This document shows positions 1 through 6,846 of a stretch of 13,408 nt of DNA, piece after piece. Each line of letters starts with the position of its first letter. The stretch's first letter is position 1. The position numbers and the translations under genes are program-made. Under the pieces are notes generated by a model that had not been told where the DNA came from, searched no databases, and was given only the letters and a program-made list of their open reading frames with translations. This DNA comes from Verrucomicrobiota bacterium (lineage in GTDB: Bacteria > Verrucomicrobiota > Verrucomicrobiia > Chthoniobacterales > UBA10450): assembly GCA_003217965.1 (NCBI GenBank), contig QHNB01000026.1, positions 1 to 13,408 on the forward strand. Reading direction: 5' to 3'.

Positions 1-1
1 A

Positions 2-235
2 CTGAATTTTGATCTCACGGCAGCGCCGGCGTCGCGGGCATCTGTAACCGTGAAGAAAGGGCGCCATTGGGTTTGGATACCGGCGTTTACTGGAAGTCGC
101 CTACCTGGTCACTGGGTCGAAGTTGATGACAGTGGAAGCTGGGCGGAGGAGGCTAGTAGCTTCAACATCGTGCGCGTGAGCGGTGAAGAACTGCAACGGA
201 CAGTTCATAGCGTAGACATCAAAAGGGGCCAGTAA
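2..235 (+). CDS. C-terminal fragment of an unrecognised protein
   Basis: The reading frame is open from the left edge of the window to the TAA at 233-235, so this is the last 77 residues or so of a gene that begins upstream. A GTG at 50 could start a 61-residue protein, but the frame continues through it without a stop, so a fragment is more likely. The visible part has a tryptophan-rich segment, HWVWIPAF then LPGHWVEV, resembling the W-x-P-G-H-W pattern of small secreted or envelope proteins of soil bacteria. The tail is hydrophilic and acidic then basic. It runs convergently toward the tmRNA gene. I cannot assign a function. Confidence 0.5.
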   Translation: MNFDLTAAPASRASVTVKKGRHWVWIPAFTGSRLPGHWVEVDDSGSWAEEASSFNIVRVSGEELQRTVHSVDIKRGQ

Positions 236-320
236 TCTCCGCCCCCCCGGTACCACAGCCCAGACCGACCGGGTCGCAGATCAGATCGACGCCGCGAGAC
301 GCGACGTTGGCAGACAATTT

Positions 321-362
321 AAAACAAAAGCGGATCAGTTGTCAGTCTTGTTGTCGATCCGC
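321..362 (-). terminator. Intrinsic terminator of the tmRNA gene
   Basis: On the minus strand, about 30 bases past the tmRNA 3' end, a 7-bp stem (GCGGATC pairing with GATCCGC, plus-strand 330-336 and 356-362) closes a 19-base loop. It is followed directly by TTTTGTTTT. The position just after the RNA gene and the U-rich tract fit Rho-independent termination; the long loop makes it a moderate-quality call. Confidence 0.5.
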
Positions 363-392
363 AGTTTTCGACGCTCGTTTTACCTATGAAAA

Positions 393-747
393 TGGAGGCG
401 AGGGGAGTTGAACCCCTGTCCTCGAAGCGGTCCACGCAAACATCTACATGTTTATCCGGTGATTGGTTTTAAGGAGCCAAACGTTGCACCGGCACACTGC
501 CGGCCCCCGAGCGTCCGCGAAATCGATTCACCGGCTAAGCGCGGTCGCTCCGCCGCCGGCCAGCCTGCTGTCCACGTCTCCGGCGCCAGCAGGCGTCACG
601 CCGGAAACGTCACGGTCAATTAAGCCGCGAGAGCGAGATCTTCGTGATCTGCGTTTATTGTTTTGGCTCGGTTTTTTACGAGGCCAACGAACCATCCTCG
701 ACATGCCGTCTGCGCTTCAAACTTCAAGTCGAAGCCAGTACGCCCCC
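393..747 (-). ncRNA. ssrA: tmRNA (transfer-messenger RNA)
   Basis: This RNA rescues stalled ribosomes with SmpB: it is charged with alanine, enters the A site and supplies a short reading frame for a degradation tag. The 5' end on the minus strand reads GGGGGCG followed by the conserved ACTGGCTTCGAC block. The 3' end has a T arm (AGGGG, TTCAACT loop, CCCCT) and CGCCTCC, which forms a 7-bp acceptor stem with the 5' end (one G-U pair) plus discriminator A at 393. The length, 355 bases, is typical. The bases after the discriminator are TT, so CCA is not encoded and must be added after transcription. It is a one-piece, non-permuted tmRNA. A promoter lies upstream and a terminator downstream. Open frames on either strand across this region are coincidental. 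Confidence 0.95.
620..652 (-). other. tmRNA proteolysis-tag reading frame
   Basis: Inside the tmRNA the resume codon is probably GCA at 650-652, preceded by AATAAAC. The frame then encodes ADHEDLALAA and ends at TAA (620-622). With the alanine carried by tmRNA itself the tag would be A-ADHEDLALAA. The LALAA ending matches the usual hydrophobic ClpXP/ClpAP degron (E. coli ends YALAA). The 10-codon length equals that of E. coli. The exact resume codon is inferred by analogy. Confidence 0.85.
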
Positions 748-763
748 GTAATTGGAAGATACC

Positions 764-792
764 AATATAGCCTAGTCGTGCTCTTCTGGCAA
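764..792 (-). promoter_or_regulatory. Sigma70-type promoter for tmRNA
   Basis: Reading the minus strand upstream of the tmRNA, TTGCCA (plus 787-792) is followed after exactly 17 bases by TATATT (plus 764-769). The hexamers match TTGACA and TATAAT in five of six positions each. Transcription would start about 7 bases further on, giving a 5' leader of roughly 10 bases before mature position 1 at 747. This fits the known RNase P trimming of pre-tmRNA. It is the clearest promoter in the window. Confidence 0.65.
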
Positions 793-844
793 TGTCTTCG
801 CGCCACGCTGGACGGCACTGCGCGCCCATCGCACACTCGGTAGT

Positions 845-1678
845 ATGCTCCGTCCGAGGTGGAATTTCAGCAGTCGCGCAACTGAGCTCTCCAACGGCGA
901 TGCCCTCATCCTTTCAGTTCCAAAAAGCGGACGAACCTGGCTGCGGACATTTCTCAGCGCCTATTTCAGCCAGAAAGCTGATCGGCAATTTTCGCTTACC
1001 ATCACCGATGGTCGCACGCCGGAAATTCCACGCATCATTTATTCGCATGATCGCTTCGAGCATCTAACCAAGGGAAGCGCATGGGACCGTTTGCGCGGGA
1101 AGTATCTCATTCCCTCAGCGCAAATACAAAGAATGCCGATTGTCCTCCTCGTGCGCGATCCCCGAGACGCATTCACTTCTTATTTTGTGCAACTGACCCG
1201 GAGGAATCCTGCAACCCCCGATACTATCAGGCGAATGAGCGTCGACGCGCTCCTGCATCATCCCCGCTTTGGAATTGCCTCGATGGTCGACGTCATGAAT
1301 GTGTGGTTGACTGAATTCGGGGGGCACCCTGATTTCGCGCTTGCCCGCTACGAAGATTTTTGCGCCGACCCGCGGCGAAATTTCCGCGATTTACTCGAGG
1401 CAATCGGCGTCGACAAAATCGACCCTGCCGCTTTCGAGCACGCTTTAAGGTTTTCCAATTTCGAAAATATGCAGCGACTGGAAGCGAGCGGCTTATTCGA
1501 AGTGAAAGCACTCCAGCCCGGTAATCCCGAGGACCGGGAATCGTTCAAAGTACGCCGGGGAAAGGTTGGAGGTTTTCGTGACTATCTTTCGCCCTCGAGT
1601 CAGGAATACGCCGCACGAATTTGCGCGACACTCGACCGTAGATTCGGCTATTCAGTCGAGAATGAAGCGGCCAAGTAG
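845..1678 (+). CDS. Sulfotransferase family protein (PAPS-dependent)
   Basis: A cytosolic-type sulfotransferase of 277 residues that would move a sulfuryl group from PAPS to an unidentified acceptor. The 5'-phosphosulfate loop is residues 24-33 (SVPKSGRTWL, with the expected lysine at 27). The 3'-phosphate-binding segment is residues 101-114 (LLVRDPRDAFTSYF, Arg104 and Ser112). The C-terminal RKGxxGxW-like loop is around 238-244 (RRGKVGGF). These are the three landmark PAPS contacts in correct order and spacing. No signal peptide or membrane segment is seen. ATG 845 places the P-loop 23 residues in, as is usual; no clear ribosome binding site precedes it. The importer binding-protein gene begins 65 bases downstream on the same strand, so co-transcription is possible. 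The acceptor cannot be read from sequence. Confidence 0.88.
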   Translation: MLRPRWNFSSRATELSNGDALILSVPKSGRTWLRTFLSAYFSQKADRQFSLTITDGRTPEIPRIIYSHDRFEHLTKGSAWDRLRGKYLIPSAQIQRMPIVLLVRDPRDAFTSYFVQLTRRNPATPDTIRRMSVDALLHHPRFGIASMVDVMNVWLTEFGGHPDFALARYEDFCADPRRNFRDLLEAIGVDKIDPAAFEHALRFSNFENMQRLEASGLFEVKALQPGNPEDRESFKVRRGKVGGFRDYLSPSSQEYAARICATLDRRFGYSVENEAAK

Positions 1679-1743
1679 CCGCGCCCGCTGATGTTGGGCC
1701 GAATATCTGCAGAAGCGCGAACTCCGGTCACTAACACGCATCC

Positions 1744-2712
1744 ATGAAAACAAAACTTCTTCTCATCTTAACCGTGGCCAGCGCTTGCCTCGCTGAGGTC
1801 GGATTCGCCGAAGATAAAACAACCATTCGTTTTGGGCATTTCCCAAACATCACCCACGCCCAAGGGGTCATTGCTCATGCGCGTTCGCGCGAGGGTAAGG
1901 GTTGGTTTGAAGAACGGCTCGGCCCAAACGTACAGATTCAATGGTTTACTTACAACGCCGGGCCGTCGGCCATGGAAGGGATGTTTGCCGGATCACTCGA
2001 CCTCACTTACGTCGGACAAGGTCCAGCCTTAAACGCGCATTTCAAATCAAACGGTGAAGAAGTTCGCGTGATTTCTGGCGCCGCAAATGCCGGCGCCGCG
2101 CTCGTGGTCAAAGCGGATTCACCGATCAAAACGCCAACCGACTTTCGGGGCAAAAAAATCGCGACACCCCAACTCGGAAACACGCAGGATATTTCATGCC
2201 GCGCATGGTTGAAAGCCCAAGGCTTTAAGGTGACCCAGACTGGAGGCGACGTACTCGTGTTGCCGACGGCAAATCCCGATCAGCTAGCTCTATTTCAGAA
2301 AGGCGGCGTCGATGCCGTCTGGACGGTCGAGCCGTGGGTGACGCGTCTCGAGCGCGACGCCAAAGCCCGCGTGTTTCTGGAAGACAAAAACGTCATCACT
2401 ACCTGGCTTGTTTCCAGCGCGAAATTTCTCAACACCCGGCGCGAGCTGGCCAAGAAAATCGCCGCCGCCAATCTCGAATTGACCGATTGGATTCAAAAAA
2501 ATCCCGAAGAAGCACAGAAAATTTTGATTACCGAATTAAAAGCGGAGACAAAAGCGGACTTTGCGCCGGACGCAGTCGCGCAAGCATGGAAACGGATCAA
2601 TTTTACGAGTGATGTTCCGCGGGAGCTAATCACGAAGGCGGTGCAGGACGGGAAAGACGCCGGTTTCTTCAAGGGAGCAACCGACACCTCGAGGTTAATC
2701 GAGAATCCGTGA
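1744..2712 (+). CDS. ABC importer substrate-binding protein, SsuA/TauA/NrtA type
   Basis: Periplasmic binding protein of 322 residues for a sulfonate, taurine, nitrate or similar small ligand. Residues 1-22 form a signal peptide (basic MKTK, hydrophobic core, cleavage after VGFA). A Cys at 15 does not sit in a good lipobox, so a soluble product is likelier than a lipoprotein. The mature chain begins IRFGHFPNITHAQ, followed by a domain with DLTYVGQGPALNA (86-98), a central PTDFRGKKIATPQLG segment and AVWTVEPW (near 195), a pattern typical of the NMT1/SsuA-like superfamily. The stop overlaps the GTG start of the ATPase gene by 4 bases, so the two are translationally coupled. The ligand is uncertain; the neighbouring sulfotransferase makes an organosulfur compound plausible but does not prove it. 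Confidence 0.85.
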   Translation: MKTKLLLILTVASACLAEVGFAEDKTTIRFGHFPNITHAQGVIAHARSREGKGWFEERLGPNVQIQWFTYNAGPSAMEGMFAGSLDLTYVGQGPALNAHFKSNGEEVRVISGAANAGAALVVKADSPIKTPTDFRGKKIATPQLGNTQDISCRAWLKAQGFKVTQTGGDVLVLPTANPDQLALFQKGGVDAVWTVEPWVTRLERDAKARVFLEDKNVITTWLVSSAKFLNTRRELAKKIAAANLELTDWIQKNPEEAQKILITELKAETKADFAPDAVAQAWKRINFTSDVPRELITKAVQDGKDAGFFKGATDTSRLIENP

Positions 2713-3542
2713 TTTTCCGTCACAAAACCGGCTCGGTTACAGAAGAGCTCGCCCTCATTCCGCCGAGCAAGCTCGCGATCGAAAACGTGTCGAAGAGTTT
2801 TCGCACTTCATCCGGTACCGTGCTCGCGCTTGATCGTATCAGCCTGAGCGTTGCCGAAGCGGAATTCGTCTGCCTCGTCGGCGCAAGCGGCTGCGGAAAA
2901 TCGACGCTCCTCAACATCATTGCCGGTCTGGAGAAACCCGACAGCGGTAGGGTCTTGGCCGACGGGAAACCAGTGACCACCCCCGGCCGGGAAAGGCTGG
3001 TGATGTTTCAAGAGTCGGCCCTATTTCCCTGGCTCGATGCCCTTGGCAACGTGCTCTTCGGTTTGAAACTAAAACCGAATCTGACGAATAGGGATCGGCT
3101 GGATGTGGCAAGATATTATCTCGAGCTTGTGGGACTGACGCGGTTCGAGCGTGCGAACATCCATGAGCTTTCCGGAGGCATGAAACAGCGCGTCGCTCTG
3201 GCCCGCGCGCTTGCGCCCAACCCACGTGTCCTGCTCATGGACGAACCGTTTGCCGCGCTCGATGCCCTCACTCGCGAACAACTTTATGGCGATCTCCAGC
3301 AAATTTGGACCTCGCGACGAAAGACGATCGTCTTCGTCACGCACAACGTGCGCGAAGCGGCGTGTCTCGGAGACCGGGTCCTGCTTTTCTCACCACACCC
3401 AGGACGGATCCAGGAAGAATTTCCTATCGACCTGCCGCGCCCACGTGATATCAACAACGTCGATCTGGCCGCTCGCGCAAGCCGCATTATGCACGCGCTC
3501 AAAAGCTTTGGCCAGACCGAAGCCGCCGCTGTGGCAAAATGA
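2709..3542 (+). CDS. ABC importer ATPase, SsuB/TauB/NrtD type
   Basis: Cytoplasmic ATPase subunit (277 residues) that powers the adjacent importer. All nucleotide-binding motifs are intact: Walker A GASGCGKST at 58-66, Q-loop Gln101, signature LSGGM at 154-158, Walker B VLLMDEP at 174-180, D-loop ALDA at 183-186 and H-loop His212. The FQESALFPWLDALGNVLFGL stretch (100-119) and the HNVREAACLGDRVLLFSPHPG stretch are typical of the nitrate/sulfonate/taurine ATPase group. The GTG start at 2709 lies within the upstream stop (GTGA). It gives about 20 residues before the usual domain start, and a later start is possible. The last 4 bases overlap the permease gene (ATGA). Confidence 0.92.
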   Translation: MIFRHKTGSVTEELALIPPSKLAIENVSKSFRTSSGTVLALDRISLSVAEAEFVCLVGASGCGKSTLLNIIAGLEKPDSGRVLADGKPVTTPGRERLVMFQESALFPWLDALGNVLFGLKLKPNLTNRDRLDVARYYLELVGLTRFERANIHELSGGMKQRVALARALAPNPRVLLMDEPFAALDALTREQLYGDLQQIWTSRRKTIVFVTHNVREAACLGDRVLLFSPHPGRIQEEFPIDLPRPRDINNVDLAARASRIMHALKSFGQTEAAAVAK

Positions 3543-4303
3543 AACGCCTGGGGCTCGCCATCCTATTCTTCGCTTTCCTGGTTGCGCTTTGGGAATGGGC
3601 CTTCCGCGCCAGAATTTGGTCGCCCGTTCTATTGCCTGCGCCAGAACAGGTCGCCCAATATCTAAAAAACGCTGCCGAAGATGGAACGCTCTTTCATGCC
3701 ACCCTGATCACGATGCGCCGCCTGCTGACCGGCTATCTCATCGGCATTATCGGGGGTCTCCCTCTCGGGTTGCTCACCGCACGATGGAAAATTTTTCATG
3801 ACACCATCGGCACAATGGCGCTCGGTTTGCAAACGTTGCCCAGCGTCTGCTGGGTCCCGTTGGCCCTGCTTTGGTTCGGACAGAGCGAAGCCGCGATGCT
3901 GTTTGTCGTGGTCATGGGTACGCTCTGGTCGGTGGTGATCGCTACCGACACAGGGGTGCGCAATGTCCCTCCAATCTATCGCCGGGCGGCCCTGACCATG
4001 GGATCGAAACGGTTGCATATGTGGTTCAGAGTAATCTTGCCAGCGGCGCTTCCATTCATCGTCAGCGGCATGAAACAAGGTTGGGCCTTCGCTTGGCGCT
4101 CATTGATGGCAGCCGAGATTTTCGTGACGATCCTGACCGGTTTTGGTCTTGGTCAATTGCTGCACTACGGTCGTGAACTCAGTGCCATGGATCAAGTTAT
4201 CGCGATCATGCTCGTCATTGTTGTGATCGGCTTGTTAGCCGACAAAATTTTCTTTTCACCGATCGAGAGTTTCCTGCACCGTCGCTGGGGGACGAGTCCG
4301 TAA
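3539..4303 (+). CDS. ABC importer permease, SsuC/TauC/NrtB type
   Basis: Inner-membrane permease of 254 residues (BPD_transp_1 family). Hydrophobic segments lie near 5-21, 63-80, 92-112, 117-137, 186-206 and 219-235, consistent with six helices. The cytoplasmic EAA-type coupling loop that docks on the ATPase is at 149-178: RAALTMGSKRL, then VILPAALPFIVSGM. The opening WEWAFR and LLPAPEQV elements are characteristic of the family. ATG 3539 overlaps the ATPase stop (ATGA) and the TAA at 4301-4303 overlaps the next gene by one base (TAATG). The three subunits therefore form a complete importer with tight translational coupling. The substrate is unresolved. Confidence 0.92.
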   Translation: MKRLGLAILFFAFLVALWEWAFRARIWSPVLLPAPEQVAQYLKNAAEDGTLFHATLITMRRLLTGYLIGIIGGLPLGLLTARWKIFHDTIGTMALGLQTLPSVCWVPLALLWFGQSEAAMLFVVVMGTLWSVVIATDTGVRNVPPIYRRAALTMGSKRLHMWFRVILPAALPFIVSGMKQGWAFAWRSLMAAEIFVTILTGFGLGQLLHYGRELSAMDQVIAIMLVIVVIGLLADKIFFSPIESFLHRRWGTSP

Positions 4304-4611
4304 TGTTGCGCCGAGCCCGGCCGGGCGACAAAGATATTGCGGCATCGCGCGAGGTTATCGTCCGAAACAAACTCGGCTTACACGCGCGACCAGCGGCCGA
4401 GTTCGTCAGGCACGCGAAAAGTTTTCGCTGCGAAGTCTGGCTGGTGAAAGAGGGGCAACGCTATTCGGCCGAAAGTTTGATCGATGTTTTGCGGGCGAAT
4501 CTCGATTGCGGCGCGAGCGTTATCCTCGAGGCCCGCGGTGCCGATGCCGAAGTCGCGGTCATCCGGTTGGAGGAATTGCTCGAGGAATTTCGCAAACGCG
4601 GCGAAGACTAG
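4303..4611 (+). CDS. ptsH: HPr family phosphocarrier protein
   Basis: HPr accepts phosphate from enzyme I on a conserved histidine and passes it to PTS enzymes II or regulatory targets. This 102-residue protein has KLGLHARPAAEFV, with active histidine at 27 and the invariant Arg29-Pro30. Ser58, in YSAESLIDVL, aligns with HPr Ser46, the site used by HPr kinase. Both are shifted by exactly 12 residues from the standard numbering, so the protein has a 12-residue N-terminal extension and a normal core. The tail is charged (EELLEEFRKRGED). The start overlaps the permease stop (TAATG), so HPr is the last gene of the importer operon, an unusual place for it. No enzyme I or HPr kinase gene is in the window. 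Its stop shares CTAG with the convergent gene's stop. Confidence 0.9.
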   Translation: MLRRARPGDKDIAASREVIVRNKLGLHARPAAEFVRHAKSFRCEVWLVKEGQRYSAESLIDVLRANLDCGASVILEARGADAEVAVIRLEELLEEFRKRGED

Positions 4612-5495
4612 CGAATAGGCCGCGCGACCAGGATCCCAGTGTCGCTGCTGTAACGGTAAAGATACGCGGACAATCGTGAATCAACCACAACCTTGCCATA
4701 ATTGTGCGGGGCCGAGGCATGCATGAAGTGAAGGGTACCGTCGCCGGAGCGTAAGGCCAGCCCAACGTGAGATGTTGCCCGCATCGATCCCCCGTCGCGT
4801 GAGACAATTCCGATGATATCGCCGCTACGCAGCCGCGGCTCAATCGACACGATTCGGTTCTTTGGAATTTCATAGAGTGGCCGCGCGCTCACTCTCGCTT
4901 CCATTTGCCCGAGCGGCCGTAGGAGCGAGCGATTCGCGACGAGATAACGATAATGGTGCCAGCCCTTCGTCATTTCGCGCGCGGAGTGTGAAACGCTGAC
5001 GCCGCCCAGAGTGCGGGTGAGATCTCGTACTAGGCCGCGCCGGCTATTGTCGTAAAGCCAATCTTCTAAATAATGCAGCCGCGAAAGATACTCGCCGGTG
5101 CATTCACCACCGCGATAACGATCAAGCTCGACGTAATACAACAAACGTGCCGGAGTCCAATTGTCCTCCGGCTCGTCCAGCATACGAGCGAAGCCGAGCG
5201 CGATCTCAAAAAAGGTCCAACAATCTAGGCCCTTGAAATTGACCGAAGGCGACTCGACTCGATTATCGACTTCGAGCGTATAGGACCGGTAAGGGGTACC
5301 TACCATCGCTCGCCCGACTGCGGCCGTTCGTTCCCCGATCGGCAGCGATTTCCAATCTTCCGCCTTTGCCCGAATAATCAGTTGTTCGAAGCGGTCCTGC
5401 CCTTTGAACACCCGGCTCATTGGCAAGGTCACGGCGGCGCGCGCGCTGGCGGCGCTCGTAACAGCCAAAATCGCGATCAACAGTCTCAAACGCAT
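4608..5495 (-). CDS. Secreted DUF1460 (N-acetylmuramoyl-L-alanine amidase-like) protein
   Basis: A 295-residue exported protein of the DUF1460 family, which has an NlpC/P60-like cysteine peptidase fold and is thought to act on peptidoglycan. I chose ATG 5493-5495 because it begins directly with a signal peptide (MRLRLLIAILAV, cleavage near ASARA, residue 20). The open frame extends 56 codons further, but that extension is not family-like and would bury the signal. Likely catalytic residues are Cys92 in FKGLDCWTFFE and His243 in TSHVGLAL. His259 (HFMHAS) and RYRGGECTGEYLSRLHYLEDW (from 127) are further conserved features. It is divergent from rarA across a 97-base gap and convergent with the HPr gene. 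The peptidoglycan role is known for the fold but inferred here. Confidence 0.82.
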   Translation of the reverse strand: MRLRLLIAILAVTSAASARAAVTLPMSRVFKGQDRFEQLIIRAKAEDWKSLPIGERTAAVGRAMVGTPYRSYTLEVDNRVESPSVNFKGLDCWTFFEIALGFARMLDEPEDNWTPARLLYYVELDRYRGGECTGEYLSRLHYLEDWLYDNSRRGLVRDLTRTLGGVSVSHSAREMTKGWHHYRYLVANRSLLRPLGQMEARVSARPLYEIPKNRIVSIEPRLRSGDIIGIVSRDGGSMRATSHVGLALRSGDGTLHFMHASAPHNYGKVVVDSRLSAYLYRYSSDTGILVARPIR

Positions 5496-5555
5496 TTGTG
5501 CATTGTTAGCGAGATTAGGGACAGCGCAACCCGTGCCAGTTTCTTTCGCGGAAAT

Positions 5556-5572
5556 CGGATGCACCGCATCCG
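5556..5572. repeat. Perfect 7-bp palindrome in the divergent DUF1460/rarA gap
   Basis: CGGATGC, spacer ACC, then GCATCCG lies about midway in the 97-base intergenic region, in the 5' leader side of both genes. It may be an operator or an RNA hairpin. No U-rich tract follows on either strand, so it is not an obvious terminator. Its function is unknown. Confidence 0.35.
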
Positions 5573-5592
5573 TCACCGTCGTAAATTTTTTC

Positions 5593-6765
5593 GTGCACGA
5601 TTTGTTCAGCGAAGCCGAGAGCGAAAACATCAAAAAAGCGAATCGCGCTGCGCCACTTGCCACCCGAATGCGCCCCAGTTCGCTCGAGGAATTCGTTGGT
5701 CAGGAACATATTCTGGGACCAGGAAAACTTTTGCGACGCGCTATTGAAGCAGATCGGCTCCCGTCCGTTATTCTCTCCGGCCCTCCCGGCACGGGCAAAA
5801 CAACGCTCGCGCAGATCATTGCCCGATTGACAAACGCGAAATTCCAACGGCTAAGCGGTGTAGAAAGTAACGTCGCGGAAATGCGCAAAGTCGTGGCCGG
5901 AGCTGCCGGCCGAATCCGCACCTCGGGCCAAAAAACGATCGTGTTTGTTGACGAAATCCACCACTTCAACAAAACACAACAGGACATTTTGCTGCCAGCG
6001 GTAGAAAGCGGAAACCTGCGACTAATCGGGGCGACCACTTACAACCCGTACTTTTACGTCAATAGCGCGCTGGTTTCGCGTTCGCTCGTTTTCCAACTCG
6101 AGCCGCTCTCGGTCGAACAGCTCGAGCTTTTGATCGATCGGGCACTGACTGATTCGGCTCGTGGGCTTGGTAATTACAAAGTCCGAATAGATGATGACGC
6201 GCGGCGTCATCTGGCGAAGCTGAGCGACGGCGACGCGCGCAAATGTCTGAACGCGCTCGAGCTTGGGGTACTCACCACCCCTGCCGCCTCTGATGGCACC
6301 ATAGACTTTACCTTGAAGGTTGCCGAGGAGAGCATTCAGCAGAAAGCGGTCGTTTACGACCGGGTGGGCGACGCCCATTACGATACCATCAGCGCCTTCA
6401 TCAAAAGCATGCGCGCATCTGATGAAAAAGGCGCGATCTACTGGCTCGCGAAAATGCTCCACGCCGGCGAAGATTTTCGCTTCATCGCGCGCCGCATCGT
6501 CATTTTCGCCAGCGAAGATATCGGCCTGGCCGATCCCGAAGCGTTACCACTCGCCATCGCCACGCAGCAAGCCGTGGAGTTTGTCGGCATGCCGGAGGCG
6601 CGCATTCCCCTCGCCCACGCCACCGCTTACATGTGTCGCGCGAAAAAGAATCGGGAAGCCTACGAAGCGCTCGGCTCCGCAACAGAAGAGATCGAATCGG
6701 AGCAGACCGAGCGTGTCCCGGAGCATCTGAAGAACAAACATTTCCCGGTAAATCCCGAAGGTTAA
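5593..6765 (+). CDS. rarA: RarA/MgsA-type AAA+ ATPase, C-terminally shortened
   Basis: RarA (MgsA, WRNIP1 homologue) is an AAA+ ATPase acting at stalled replication forks with RecA, SSB and the clamp-loader system. GTG 5593 is preferred because VHDLFSEA... then PLATRMRPSSLEEFVGQEHILGPG matches the usual family start; the frame is open upstream to 5404 but that part overlaps the divergent DUF1460 gene and looks unrelated. From this start (390 residues), Walker A GPPGTGKTT is at 63-71, Walker B VFVDE at 116-120, sensor 1 GATT at 145-148 and a likely arginine finger at Arg162. The C-terminal tetramerisation region is present up to VPEHLKNKHFP. The usual last 40 or so residues (a G-Y-x-Y-A-H-D type segment) are absent: the protein ends VNPEG and an interspersed repeat begins 3 bases after the stop. 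Function may be kept, as the ATPase core is intact. Confidence 0.88.
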   Translation: MHDLFSEAESENIKKANRAAPLATRMRPSSLEEFVGQEHILGPGKLLRRAIEADRLPSVILSGPPGTGKTTLAQIIARLTNAKFQRLSGVESNVAEMRKVVAGAAGRIRTSGQKTIVFVDEIHHFNKTQQDILLPAVESGNLRLIGATTYNPYFYVNSALVSRSLVFQLEPLSVEQLELLIDRALTDSARGLGNYKVRIDDDARRHLAKLSDGDARKCLNALELGVLTTPAASDGTIDFTLKVAEESIQQKAVVYDRVGDAHYDTISAFIKSMRASDEKGAIYWLAKMLHAGEDFRFIARRIVIFASEDIGLADPEALPLAIATQQAVEFVGMPEARIPLAHATAYMCRAKKNREAYEALGSATEEIESEQTERVPEHLKNKHFPVNPEG

Positions 6766-6768
6766 CGG

Positions 6769-6846
6769 GTCATCCCGAGCGAAAGCGAGGACCTCACCTA
6801 AGGCAATTCCCCGAATCGAGAGGCGTTTCGTTTTGCAAAACATGAC
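6769..6846 (+). repeat. Interspersed HPERSEGS-type repeat at the rarA/lhr junction
   Basis: The gap between rarA and the helicase gene begins GTCATCCCGAGCGAAAGCG then AGGACCTCAC. I recognise this as the intergenic repeat family whose translation gives the spurious HPERSEGS-like peptide in many soil-bacterial genomes; here one frame reads GHPERKRGPHLRQ. A 5-base inverted match, GTCAT at 6769-6773 and ATGAC at 6842-6846, may mark its ends, giving a 78-base unit. Only one copy is visible in the window. If the right end is correct, the repeat supplies the helicase ATG (6842). Family membership is from memory; the boundaries are inferred. Confidence 0.55.

Noticed and set aside
408..843. Open reading frames on both strands across 408-843
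   Set aside because: They lie over the tmRNA gene and its promoter. The minus-strand frame at 620-829 merely extends the tag reading frame upstream into non-coding RNA.
1832..3801. Other medium-length frames within the ABC importer genes on both strands
   Set aside because: They are out of frame with three intact, motif-rich genes and lack recognisable domains.
5404..5592. Upstream extension of the rarA reading frame
   Set aside because: It overlaps the signal-peptide region of the divergent DUF1460 gene and does not resemble RarA; the family-like sequence begins at GTG 5593.
5496..5663. Upstream extension of the DUF1460 reading frame
   Set aside because: It would place 56 unrelated residues before a clear signal peptide and overlaps the start of rarA.
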